In this document: piece by piece, positions 1-6,044 of the stretch | Layout: each line of letters opens with the position of its first letter | Numbering within the stretch: the stretch's first letter is position 1 | Source of the DNA: Anaerolineales bacterium | GTDB taxonomy: Bacteria; Chloroflexota; Anaerolineae; Anaerolineales; UBA4823 | Length of the DNA stretch: 6,532 nucleotides | Direction: 5' to 3' | Assembly: GCA_020853835.1 (NCBI GenBank) | Contig: JADYYC010000466.1 | Coordinates: 1 to 6,532, forward strand | Position numbers and translations under genes: made by a program | Notes under the pieces: model-generated | What the model saw: the letters and a program-made list of their open reading frames with translations, nothing else | What the model was told of the DNA's origin: nothing | Database searches by the model: none

Positions 1-216
1 AGCGGCGGCGTGATGCGCTCGGGCGACCTGTTCGAGCCGGCGCTCGAGGCCATGCTGCAGGGGGTATCTGGATATCTGCCGGTCGAGCGCGTGCGTATCT
101 TGCCCGCAAAGCTGGGCTATCTGGCTGGAATTTACGGGGCGGCTTATGCCCTTTTACTTGCGATCGACCACCCCAAAGTAACTCCCCCTGCTGCCCGCCA
201 CGTAAGCGGCGGCTGA
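1..216 (+). CDS. ROK-family protein (sugar kinase or regulator), C-terminal fragment
   Basis: This is the 3' end of a gene that enters from the left edge. The frame is open from base 1 and stops at TGA 214-216, giving 71 residues. The fragment starts SGGVMRSGDLFEPALEAML and continues with RVRILPAKLGYLAGIYGAA. This matches the end of ROK proteins, where a GGGV(S/M)xxGD segment is followed by an amphipathic helix, a strand of the RxxPAxLG type, and a final small-residue helix (AGxxGAA). ROK members are sugar kinases such as glucokinase, N-acetylglucosamine or N-acetylmannosamine kinases, or transcriptional repressors of the NagC/XylR type. The substrate-binding ExGH motif and the zinc-binding cysteines that would separate these lie upstream and cannot be seen. 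The last 15 or so residues (proline/alanine rich) are a nonconserved tail. It converges on the response regulator with only 5 bp between the stop codons. The family call is fairly secure; the exact function is unknown. Confidence 0.75.
   Translation, partial: SGGVMRSGDLFEPALEAMLQGVSGYLPVERVRILPAKLGYLAGIYGAAYALLLAIDHPKVTPPAARHVSGG
195..212. terminator. GC hairpin at the convergent gene junction, weak terminator candidate
   Basis: CCGCC at 195-199 and GGCGG at 208-212 can form a 5-bp GC stem with an 8-nt loop. It sits just inside the end of the ROK gene and just beyond the stop of the response regulator on the other strand. No run of T follows directly on either strand, so it is not a standard intrinsic terminator. 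Its position between convergent genes is the only support for a role in ending transcription. Confidence 0.2.
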
Positions 217-221
217 GACGA

Positions 222-890
222 CTACAGCATCCCCTGGTTTTTTGCCAGCCAGGCCGCCTCTCGCCGGCTGTTCACCTGCAGCTTTGAGAGGATGTTGCGC
301 ATGTGGCTCTTGACGGTGAAGATGCTGATCGAAAGTTTGCGCGAGATTTCCTTATCGCTAAGCCCCGCGGCCGCCAGGCTGAGCACTTCGTGCTCGCGCT
401 GGGTGAGCGGGTCCATTGGCTCGAGCTGGCGGCTGCCTGGGTGGCTGCTGAGGCGGCGAAACTCCTCCAACATCCGCCCTGCCAGCGCCGGTGAGAGCGC
501 CGCCTCGCCGCGCATCGCTGCGTGGAGCAAAGCGATCATCTCGTTGGAGCGAATGCTCTTCAGCAGATAACCCTGAGCCCCGCTTTTTATTGCCTCAAAG
601 AGATTTTCTTCTTCATCGCGAATGGTGAGCATCACCACGACGGTTTCGGGCAGTTCCTTTTTGATCAACTGGGTGGCTTCAAGCCCGTCACAGCCCGGCA
701 TCTGGATATCCATCAGGATCAGATCGGGCCGTAAATCCCGCGCCATAATGATGGCCTCCAGGCCGTCGCTGGCTTCTCCGACCACGATGATGTCCGGCTG
801 CGCCGAAAGGATGCCGGACAGCCCTTCTCGAAACAGGGTGTGATCATCCACCAGCAGTATGCGGATGGGGTTTACTTGATCTTCGGCCAT
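222..890 (-). CDS. NarL/LuxR-family response regulator
   Basis: This is a 222-aa cytoplasmic DNA-binding response regulator of normal family length. The receiver domain spans about residues 9-125. It has the acidic pair D15-D16, the phosphoacceptor D61 in LILMDIQMPG, the switch threonine T89 (MLT) and the conserved lysine K111 (YLLK). A linker of about 30 residues leads to a LuxR-type helix-turn-helix at about 160-215 (LTQREHEVL, GLSDKEISRKL, TVKSHMRNILSKL), which ends close to the C-terminus. All phosphotransfer residues are present, so it should be activated by the kinase encoded immediately upstream. The ATG overlaps the last 19 bases of the kinase gene and has no clear Shine-Dalgarno sequence within 5-10 nt, which points to translational coupling. 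The start is well placed because the receiver strand begins at residue 9. It resembles NarL, DegU and LiaR; the target genes cannot be read from the sequence, though autoregulation is plausible given the repeats in the operon promoter. Confidence 0.95.
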   Translation of the reverse strand: MAEDQVNPIRILLVDDHTLFREGLSGILSAQPDIIVVGEASDGLEAIIMARDLRPDLILMDIQMPGCDGLEATQLIKKELPETVVVMLTIRDEEENLFEAIKSGAQGYLLKSIRSNEMIALLHAAMRGEAALSPALAGRMLEEFRRLSSHPGSRQLEPMDPLTQREHEVLSLAAAGLSDKEISRKLSISIFTVKSHMRNILSKLQVNSRREAAWLAKNQGML

Positions 891-2806
891 GTCAGTATCA
901 CGTGCGTTCCGCTGCCCTTGCGCGACTCCAGGATAAGCTTCCCACCAGCCCTGGCAGCCCTGGCCTGCATGATTTTCAACCCGAAGTGGTTGTGACCATC
1001 GGTCTGCGCGCAGTGTTGGGGATCGAAACCAACCCCGTTATCCCGAATGATCAGGGCGTACTCTTGATCTCGAGTTTCTAGGCAGACCGCGATGTGGGTC
1101 GCCTGGCTGTGCTGGCAGGCGTTGTTCAAGGCCTCCTGAACGATGCGCAAGATTTGTTCGCTGTCCTGGTGGGATAAGACGACCGGCGCTGTCTGGGTGC
1201 TGCTCCATTCGATAGCAGCCGGGCAGAGCGGCGCGGCCCTTTCGACCAACAGGCTGATTTGATCTTGGAGGACCTCGCGCGGCGCCCGCTGCTCTTGCAG
1301 GCTGCCCAGGGCGCGGCGGGTATCCGCCATGGCGCGGTCCAATGCATCCTGGATGCGCTCCAACTTACACAGCGCCTCGATGTTTTGGCCCGTCTGTACC
1401 TCCTGGGTGATCTGCCCGGTGAGGAGCTGCAAGTAGCTCAGCGTCTGGGCGAGGCCGTCGTGGATTTCAGCGGCGATGCACTGGCGCTCTTCCAGGCTCG
1501 CAGCCCGCTCCGCCTGGGCATACAGCCGGGCGTTCTCGATGGCTATGGCGGCGATGACCGCCAGGCGGGTCAGCAGGGTTTCGGATTCGGCGGAAAACGC
1601 GCCAGTTTTGCGGCTGCCGACGCACAGGGCGCCGATAATGTTATCGCCGGTTCTGAGTGGCGCGACGAGCTGGCTGGCGCGATAGCGCGGGTGGATGATC
1701 TGGCAGAAACTGCGGCAATTCGCCACGCCGCAGCTAAGCGCCGTGTCTGCGTCGAGCACCTCGCTGGCGGGCGGGAGGCGGGAGGAGGTGCTGGTCGCCT
1801 GGAAAGTTCCCTCGGGCCCGAGGATGGCCTGCAAGCGCATTTGAGCCCCGCTCTCGTCCAGCAGGCACAGATAGACCGCCTCGGCTTCAAGCAACTGGCA
1901 GGTCTTGTTTACGACCGAATTCAAGACCTGGGGAAGCTCGAGGCGCGAAGCGATCTCGTTGCTCACCTGGTTGAGGGCTTCCAGCTCGTTCGTGCGCTGG
2001 GCAACCCGCTGTTCGAGATGCTCCGTCCACTCGACCAGTTCATCGCGCGAGTTTTTCAACTCCTGCCGCATCCTATCCATCGTGCTGCTGAGCAGGGTCA
2101 CCTCGCGTAGACCGCTCACGCTTACCGGCACGCTGAGGTCTCCGGCCCCGATCCGGCTGGCGCTCTTCTCCAAGTTGCGCAGCGGCTCGGTCACCGAGCG
2201 GGTGGTGACCAGGCCCCCCACACCCAGGAGCAGGATCGCGGCGATCAAGAACGAGGCCTGGATCAGGCGCAAGCGGGAGATCTTGGCCTCTGTCTCGGCT
2301 TCGTACAGGCGGACGACCTGGTCCGCCTGTTCCAGCAGGCCCGGAGAAAGGTCGTTGATGGTTTGACTGCTTTGGGCGAATTGATCGGTCTCGGGCGAGG
2401 CGTTCAGCAGGGCGTCGATCGCATTCGAGAAGCCAGCCCAGCTTGCCCCGAGCTGCTCTAAATTAGCCCGGATTTGGGGGTTGGAAGCCGCCCGGACCTG
2501 GATGGATTGGCCTGGCCTGTAGGGGGCCGGCCCGCCGTGTTGAAGGGCGTCCAGAGTTTGCTCAAAGGTCGCGGCGGCTTCCTTCAGGCTGGAAGCGAAA
2601 AGGGCGTGTTCCGGGTGCGAGATTTGTGAGGCATCGCGCTGTATTTGCTGGATCAACATGCGCTGCCGCCCGGCTAAATTAATCACCAGGGCGTCCTGGC
2701 TCTGGCTTTCCAGCGACCAGATTGTGGCTCCAAAAGAAACTACGATGAGGAAGGCAAATGCGGCCAGGAGCAGGCTCAGGCGCGTGCGGATACTGTTCAG
2801 ATTCAT
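872..2806 (-). CDS. NarX-type membrane sensor histidine kinase (PilJ-like sensor, HAMP, GAF, HisKA_3, HATPase)
   Basis: This 644-aa inner-membrane kinase has its parts in the NarX order. TM1 is at about residues 10-30. An extracytoplasmic helical domain (about 31-180) opens with NLAGRQRMLIQQI (43-55), the hallmark of PilJ/NarX-type sensors. TM2 is at about 182-200, followed by HAMP (about 200-253), a coiled-coil signalling helix (about 250-285) and a GAF domain (about 287-427). The HisKA_3 dimerisation domain carries the phosphoacceptor H449 in AAEIHDGLAQ. The HATPase domain has an N-box (QEALNNACQH, 557-566), a G1 box (DNGVGF, 589-594), HFGLKIMQARA (607-617) and GSGT (631-634). All catalytic elements look intact. 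The GAF domain contains C359, C364 and C368 within ten residues, which could be redox- or metal-sensitive. NarX binds nitrate through a related P-box, but the residues here differ, so the ligand is unknown. The gene overlaps its response regulator by 19 bp. The ATG is preceded by a TATAAT promoter element but only a weak ribosome binding site. Confidence 0.93.
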   Translation of the reverse strand: MNLNSIRTRLSLLLAAFAFLIVVSFGATIWSLESQSQDALVINLAGRQRMLIQQIQRDASQISHPEHALFASSLKEAAATFEQTLDALQHGGPAPYRPGQSIQVRAASNPQIRANLEQLGASWAGFSNAIDALLNASPETDQFAQSSQTINDLSPGLLEQADQVVRLYEAETEAKISRLRLIQASFLIAAILLLGVGGLVTTRSVTEPLRNLEKSASRIGAGDLSVPVSVSGLREVTLLSSTMDRMRQELKNSRDELVEWTEHLEQRVAQRTNELEALNQVSNEIASRLELPQVLNSVVNKTCQLLEAEAVYLCLLDESGAQMRLQAILGPEGTFQATSTSSRLPPASEVLDADTALSCGVANCRSFCQIIHPRYRASQLVAPLRTGDNIIGALCVGSRKTGAFSAESETLLTRLAVIAAIAIENARLYAQAERAASLEERQCIAAEIHDGLAQTLSYLQLLTGQITQEVQTGQNIEALCKLERIQDALDRAMADTRRALGSLQEQRAPREVLQDQISLLVERAAPLCPAAIEWSSTQTAPVVLSHQDSEQILRIVQEALNNACQHSQATHIAVCLETRDQEYALIIRDNGVGFDPQHCAQTDGHNHFGLKIMQARAARAGGKLILESRKGSGTHVILTWPKIK

Positions 2807-2808
2807 AG

Positions 2809-2848
2809 GAATAAGACCGCTCTTATAGAATTATAAACGATCTTATTC
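2809..2848. promoter_or_regulatory. Repeated ATAAGA/TCTTAT half-sites around the kinase promoter, candidate operator
   Basis: Three copies of one hexamer surround the kinase start and its -10 box: ATAAGA at 2811-2816, and TCTTAT at 2821-2826 and 2841-2846. The first two form a perfect palindrome with a 4-bp spacer. The two TCTTAT copies are exactly 20 bp apart, about two helical turns. The outer arms extend to a perfect 8-bp inverted repeat, GAATAAGA (2809-2816) against TCTTATTC (2841-2848). The -10 box lies between them, where a bound regulator would control initiation. The operon's own LuxR-type regulator is an obvious candidate, but this is inference. The AT-rich composition makes some chance repetition possible. 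Confidence 0.4.
2830..2835 (-). promoter_or_regulatory. -10 box (TATAAT) of the kinase-regulator operon
   Basis: On the minus strand this reads as a perfect TATAAT, 24 bp upstream of the kinase ATG. Transcription would start near 2823 and leave a leader of about 17 nt. At 16-18 bp spacing the -35 region reads about GGCCAC, unlike TTGACA, and there is no extended TG motif. The promoter is therefore weak alone or activator-dependent, if it is sigma-70 type. Confidence 0.5.
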
Positions 2849-2868
2849 ATAGGTGGCCTGGGTTGCTG

Positions 2869-2889
2869 TGCGCCAGATTGACAGGCGCA
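2869..2889. promoter_or_regulatory. Perfect 6-bp dyad (TGCGCC-N9-GGCGCA), candidate activator site
   Basis: TGCGCC at 2869-2874 and GGCGCA at 2884-2889 are exact inverted repeats with a 9-bp spacer. The centre is about 56 bp upstream of the predicted kinase transcription start, a common place for an activator, and the promoter has no recognisable -35. In RNA it could instead form a hairpin downstream of the SIMPL gene, but no T-run follows on either strand, so a terminator role is less likely. Confidence 0.3.
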
Positions 2890-2902
2890 TGGAAAATCCA
2901 GC

Positions 2903-2916
2903 GCCCAGCTTTGGGC
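2903..2916 (-). terminator. Short hairpin after the SIMPL gene, weak terminator candidate
   Basis: GCCCA (2912-2916 read on the minus strand) and TGGGC (2903-2907) form a 5-bp stem with a 4-nt loop, about 80 bp past the SIMPL stop. Four T residues follow about eight bases later on the minus strand. The stem is short and the T-run is displaced, so this is only a possibility. No better intrinsic terminator is visible in the interval 2807-2995. Confidence 0.2.
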
Positions 2917-2995
2917 CTCTTTTCGATGAGCGCTATCGGGTGTGCGCGCGTCGAATTGGCACCCGGCCCTTATCCGGTTTTTATCTCAGATGGCG

Positions 2996-3736
2996 CTATC
3001 GAATTTCATAAACGATCTGTACCTCGACGTTGAGGACTATCTGCCTCGGTTGAGACAGCGCGGGGGCGCTTTCGGCCGCGGCCCCGGCGGCGCTCTGGTC
3101 GGGGACGGGCTGCAATCCGAGGCTGGTTGTCTCCTTGATCGTCTGCACTTCGCCGACCTTCACACCAGATGCTTCAGCCAGCTCTTGCGCTCTGGTGTAG
3201 GCGTCGCTTACCGCCTGCTGGCGCGCCTCTGAGAGGGCCGTGGTTTTATCTTCCACATCGAATTGAATATCGCTGATCGTCTCGGCCCCGGCTTTTATTG
3301 CCGCATCCAGGACGTCGCCAGCTTTGGGGATATCCCGCAAGGTGATAAAGATCGAGTTGTGCACAATGTATTTGATCTTGTTCGTTGGATTATAGTTTTC
3401 ATCATATTCTTGTTGGGGGTAGACGCTAAACGCTGTCGCCTGGATGTCCTTTTTGTCGATTCCCTTTGACATCAGCGCCTCGGTCACTTTTTTCACCACC
3501 GCATCTTTGGCAGCCACAGCTTTGGTGGTCGTCTCGCCTTCGGTGGTCACGCCGATGGTTATGTAGGCAACGTCCGGAACCAGGAAGACTTTCCCGCTCC
3601 CTGTGACAGTCACCGTACGGGTCACCTCGCTGCCGACTGCATAGCGGCTGCTTTGGGCGTAGGCCGTGCTGGCGCAGCCGGCCAGTATGGCAGCCGACAA
3701 CACAAAGAAGACGGTAAGAGCGTTTTTCTTAAACAT
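2996..3736 (-). CDS. SIMPL-domain (DUF541/BP26-like) lipoprotein
   Basis: This is a 246-aa secreted protein of usual length for the SIMPL/DUF541 family (BP26/OMP28, YggE-like). The N-terminus is a signal peptide: MFKKN, a hydrophobic run, then the lipobox LAGC with C21 as the lipidation site. A second possible cleavage site, AYA before Q28, would give a soluble periplasmic form. Three family segments are visible: TVTGSGKVFLVPDVAYITIGV (a strand with the usual GxxxxxPD pattern, about 43-63), GIDKKDIQATAFSVYPQQEYD (92-112), and ALSEARQQAVSDAYTRAQELA (167-187) followed by GVKVGEV. A low-complexity Ala/Ser/Pro stretch (about 210-230) precedes the final strand (IVLNVEVQIVYEI). BP26 forms an oligomeric periplasmic ring and YggE is linked to oxidative stress, but the biochemical role of the family is not settled. 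A strong ribosome binding site supports the ATG. It lies 77 bp after the deacetylase gene and probably has its own promoter, although none is clear. Confidence 0.93.
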   Translation of the reverse strand: MFKKNALTVFFVLSAAILAGCASTAYAQSSRYAVGSEVTRTVTVTGSGKVFLVPDVAYITIGVTTEGETTTKAVAAKDAVVKKVTEALMSKGIDKKDIQATAFSVYPQQEYDENYNPTNKIKYIVHNSIFITLRDIPKAGDVLDAAIKAGAETISDIQFDVEDKTTALSEARQQAVSDAYTRAQELAEASGVKVGEVQTIKETTSLGLQPVPDQSAAGAAAESAPALSQPRQIVLNVEVQIVYEIR

Positions 3737-3741
3737 CGGGG

Positions 3742-3748
3742 CCTCCTT
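3742..3748 (-). promoter_or_regulatory. Strong ribosome binding site of the SIMPL gene
   Basis: AAGGAGG on the minus strand ends 5 nt before the ATG at 3734-3736. It is the only near-consensus Shine-Dalgarno sequence seen before any start in the window. It fixes this start and suggests high expression, in contrast to the coupled starts of the neighbouring genes. Confidence 0.85.
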
Positions 3749-3813
3749 GAAACCTGATCATTTAGCCATGCTGAACGGTCGCTTATGTGAAGATCCTGTA
3801 CCAGAAGATATTG

Positions 3814-5001
3814 TCAAATAACCTCGAGCGCCTGCTGTTGCAGCACAAGGGTCCCGCGCGAAACACGCAGGTCATGCGTCCCCGCGTGAGCTTCTGACCG
3901 CGCCCGCCACCAGCGGGCAACCTCCCTGGGCAGCGCCTTCCAGCAGTCGTCCCGGCAATTGATTTCATTTAGAAACCGGTTGAGTATATTCTTGTAAGTT
4001 TGGCTGTCCAGGTGGTCCGGATGGATATTGACCAAAGCCATGCCGAAATGGCGTGCAAGGAAATCGATCTTGTCCAGCCATAGTTGCGGGGTGGATTCGC
4101 CCAGGATGTTAACCAGCGTGCAGTCTTGGACCAGGGTGTAGGGGAGCTCGATAAACCGGCCTATGGTAAAAGGCCAGATGCTCATACAGCCGCCCGGCTG
4201 CGGCTCATAAGGGTCGGTATCGAAGAAGGACAGGTCATATTCGATCTCCAGTTCCTGCATCCAGTCCGGGTGGCGATGGGTCAGGGGGGAGCGAAAGCCG
4301 GCCGCATTGAACTCTTTAAGATACATATTGATTTTTCGTGCCCTTTTCATAAACCTGCGCCTGGAAGAAAACAACATGCCGTCGTGCTTCAGGCCGTGGA
4401 TTCCGACCTCAAAGCCGCGATCGATTAGCGCGCCGATCAAGCCGCGATCCAGCGGATAGCTTTCTGGCACGAAGTTGAAGGAGGAACGAAAACCGAGCCC
4501 CTGCTCAAGGTCGGCGAGGCGCCCGGCTTGTTTTTGCCCTTCCCCGGTCTCGATATCGTGGGTGAGCACGAGGCATAAACGAGCCCCGTCGGGCCAGAAG
4601 TGAATGAAATCAAGGCTGGTTTGGTTGGTGGCAATCAACACCTGGCGCATCACTTCCCATTGGAAACGGACATAGCGCTTCTCAACCGGCCAGCCGAGCG
4701 GAAACTTCGATCGCGCCCGTTTTTGATGTTTCCGGCGAAGATAATATGAAATCTTGCGCGGGATAAGGGGTTTGAGGACGTAATACAAGCGGCGGAGCGG
4801 GTCCAGTTGCCAGCGGCGCGCCCCAAACTGGCCTTCCCCCAACGTGAGCTCGAGAGCAGCCTCGATCGTAGCCGGACAGGGATCCAGCTCGAGCGCCGGC
4901 AGCGCGCGGCGAATGGCCTCCTGCCAGTCCTGCGCGCCTGGGTCGGGCTGGCAGCGCCAGAAATTACGGGGATGATTGCAAGACCATAGGTTGTGGTTCA
5001 T
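3814..5001 (-). CDS. Polysaccharide deacetylase-family protein (carbohydrate esterase 4 fold), variant motif 1
   Basis: This 395-aa protein has no signal peptide or membrane helix. The NodB-like domain occupies about residues 140-330. Motif 1 reads LTHDIE (146-151), with D149 as the presumed base. Motif 2 is IHGLKH, with metal-type H202 and H206. Motif 3 is GFRSPLTHRH (235-244), followed by ELPYTL (285-290), and the late histidine motif is NIHPDH (325-330, H327). The C-terminal segment WKALPREVARWWRAR (354-368) resembles the tail of deacetylases found in exopolysaccharide clusters. The first 140 residues are basic, helical-looking and unassigned. Canonical motif 1 is TFDD; here the second Asp is Ile followed by Glu, so E151 may take the metal role or the site may be altered. 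Likely work is removal of N- or O-acetyl groups from a polysaccharide or its lipid-linked precursor. The ATG overlaps the previous stop as ATGA. The frame stays open upstream to about 5364, but that part is only the shadow of the FemAB gene. Confidence 0.88.
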   Translation of the reverse strand: MNHNLWSCNHPRNFWRCQPDPGAQDWQEAIRRALPALELDPCPATIEAALELTLGEGQFGARRWQLDPLRRLYYVLKPLIPRKISYYLRRKHQKRARSKFPLGWPVEKRYVRFQWEVMRQVLIATNQTSLDFIHFWPDGARLCLVLTHDIETGEGQKQAGRLADLEQGLGFRSSFNFVPESYPLDRGLIGALIDRGFEVGIHGLKHDGMLFSSRRRFMKRARKINMYLKEFNAAGFRSPLTHRHPDWMQELEIEYDLSFFDTDPYEPQPGGCMSIWPFTIGRFIELPYTLVQDCTLVNILGESTPQLWLDKIDFLARHFGMALVNIHPDHLDSQTYKNILNRFLNEINCRDDCWKALPREVARWWRARSEAHAGTHDLRVSRGTLVLQQQALEVI

Positions 5002-6044
5002 CCGAAATGACGGTAAAGCAGCGCGCCAGATGCTCGACAAACCCAAACGGGCGAGTTTTTTATAATCCGGTGCATTAGGGCCTCCAATTTGGGCGAGGAT
5101 GGCTGAACCGGTCTGTTGGACACGATGGAGTAAACAAGCGGCTTTTCCTCCGCTCCCCAGCGAGTTTTGAAGGTCCTGAGCCCTTCGTTCCCCAGCTCCG
5201 TTCTGCCAAAATCGAACCACCTGAACCCGTTTTCGCAGCCCCATTGGATGGCGGTCGAGGTGATCAAGTGGTTGGGGCGCAGGTCCTGCCCGGTGTCGCT
5301 GGAGGCGGCATACTTGTAGGTGAGCGTCGCCCCCCATTGCAGGAAAAGCCCCGCAGCCAGGCACTGACCGGCTTTTTCCGCCAGAAGGATAAAGCCGAGG
5401 TCTTTTTGAAACAGCTTCTCCAACAGCAGCTCAAAGAAGCGCCAGGGCTGGACCGGGACGCCTTGCCGTCGGCGGGTCAGGCAATGCAAGCGGTAGAACT
5501 CGCGCATTGTCTCCAGGTTTGCCCCTCGTGATATTTGCACCCCGTTTTTCTCGGCGGTCTTGACGTTTTGCCTCTGGGTGCGGTGAAATGATCTCACGAC
5601 GGATTCGAAATCCTGAGCGAGCTCGATCGTGTGTTGGACATATTGGGTCTGGCTTTGGATAGGCGTCACCGCCGGAAGAGCCCAACGCACTTCGAGATAG
5701 GGGTTGTTATCTCTTTGGGACAGATCGACCAGTTCCAGAATAAGGCTTTCGAGGGAGTATTGATCGAGGTAGAGAGGAGGGCAGTAATCCGTGAAGGGCA
5801 AGCATACCCAGCGCTTGCCTGTCAGAAAGCTGCTCATTTGCAGCAGGGGCAGACCGGCGCAAATTGTGTCGTCAGCGCCGGTCAAAGCATAGATAAAGGG
5901 CTGAAACCGGTAGCACTCCGCCAACAGCGTGATCCAGGCCGGGTGGTGAAAAACACAGGCCTGTGGGCTGGAGATGATCGCTTTCCAGCGCCGGTCAGAC
6001 GGGTCTAGCTGCACCATGCGACAGGGTTGGGCAGTAGTTGTCAT
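4998..6044 (-). CDS. FemAB/CelD-type GNAT-fold acyltransferase
   Basis: This 348-aa cytoplasmic protein matches the FemAB-like/CelD (GNAT_6) family. The N-terminal half contains VFHHPAWI (31-38), the usual opening of these proteins, and ITLLAECYRF. RTQRQNVKTAEKNGV (155-169) corresponds to the HxxxRxxIRKAEK segment. The C-terminal GNAT core runs from FILLAEK (218-224) through YKYAASS (243-249) and LITSTAIQWGCENGFRWFDFGRTE (260-283) to FKTRWGAEEKPL (292-303), the family's D-x-GR...FK-x-WG signature. FemAB enzymes add amino acids from aminoacyl-tRNA to peptidoglycan; CelD-like relatives in polysaccharide clusters are thought to acylate sugars or their carriers. Being next to a deacetylase supports a polysaccharide modification role, but substrate and donor are unknown. 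The ATG overlaps the stop of the DUF362 gene (ATGA, 6041-6044) and its own stop overlaps the next start (ATGA, 4998-5001). There is no Shine-Dalgarno sequence, so translation probably depends on the upstream gene. Confidence 0.85.
   Translation of the reverse strand: MTTTAQPCRMVQLDPSDRRWKAIISSPQACVFHHPAWITLLAECYRFQPFIYALTGADDTICAGLPLLQMSSFLTGKRWVCLPFTDYCPPLYLDQYSLESLILELVDLSQRDNNPYLEVRWALPAVTPIQSQTQYVQHTIELAQDFESVVRSFHRTQRQNVKTAEKNGVQISRGANLETMREFYRLHCLTRRRQGVPVQPWRFFELLLEKLFQKDLGFILLAEKAGQCLAAGLFLQWGATLTYKYAASSDTGQDLRPNHLITSTAIQWGCENGFRWFDFGRTELGNEGLRTFKTRWGAEEKPLVYSIVSNRPVQPSSPKLEALMHRIIKNSPVWVCRASGALLYRHFG

Noticed and set aside
229..252. Run of T at 238-243 flanked by CTGG and CCAG as a plus-strand terminator for the ROK gene.
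   Set aside because: The stem is only 4 bp, the T-run is in the loop instead of after the stem, and the whole lies inside the response regulator coding sequence.
1259..2110. Long plus-strand open frame (283 codons) opposite the histidine kinase.
   Set aside because: It lies wholly antisense to the well-supported HAMP/GAF/HisKA region of the kinase. Its translation shows no recognisable motif, and such frames are expected opposite GC-rich genes.
2889..3011. 40-codon plus-strand frame in the intergenic region, with TTGACA just upstream at 2878-2883.
   Set aside because: No matching -10 box is at the right distance, the ribosome binding site is poor, the frame runs antisense into the end of the SIMPL gene, and the peptide has no recognisable features.
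3812..3817. TTGACA on the minus strand upstream of the SIMPL gene as a -35 element.
   Set aside because: At 16-18 bp spacing the -10 candidates read about GATCTT, ATCTTC or TCTTCA, which match TATAAT poorly, so no complete promoter can be supported although one is likely nearby.
3783..3968. 61-codon minus-strand frame over the 3' end of the deacetylase.
   Set aside because: It is out of frame with the deacetylase, which is supported by the WKALPREVARWWRAR tail. The predicted peptide is arginine/glycine-rich and typical of a shadow frame.
5002..5364. Upstream extension of the deacetylase frame that would give a 516-aa protein.
   Set aside because: It covers the conserved C-terminal GNAT core of the FemAB-like gene in another frame, the peptide looks unnatural, and an ATGA-coupled start exists at 4999-5001.
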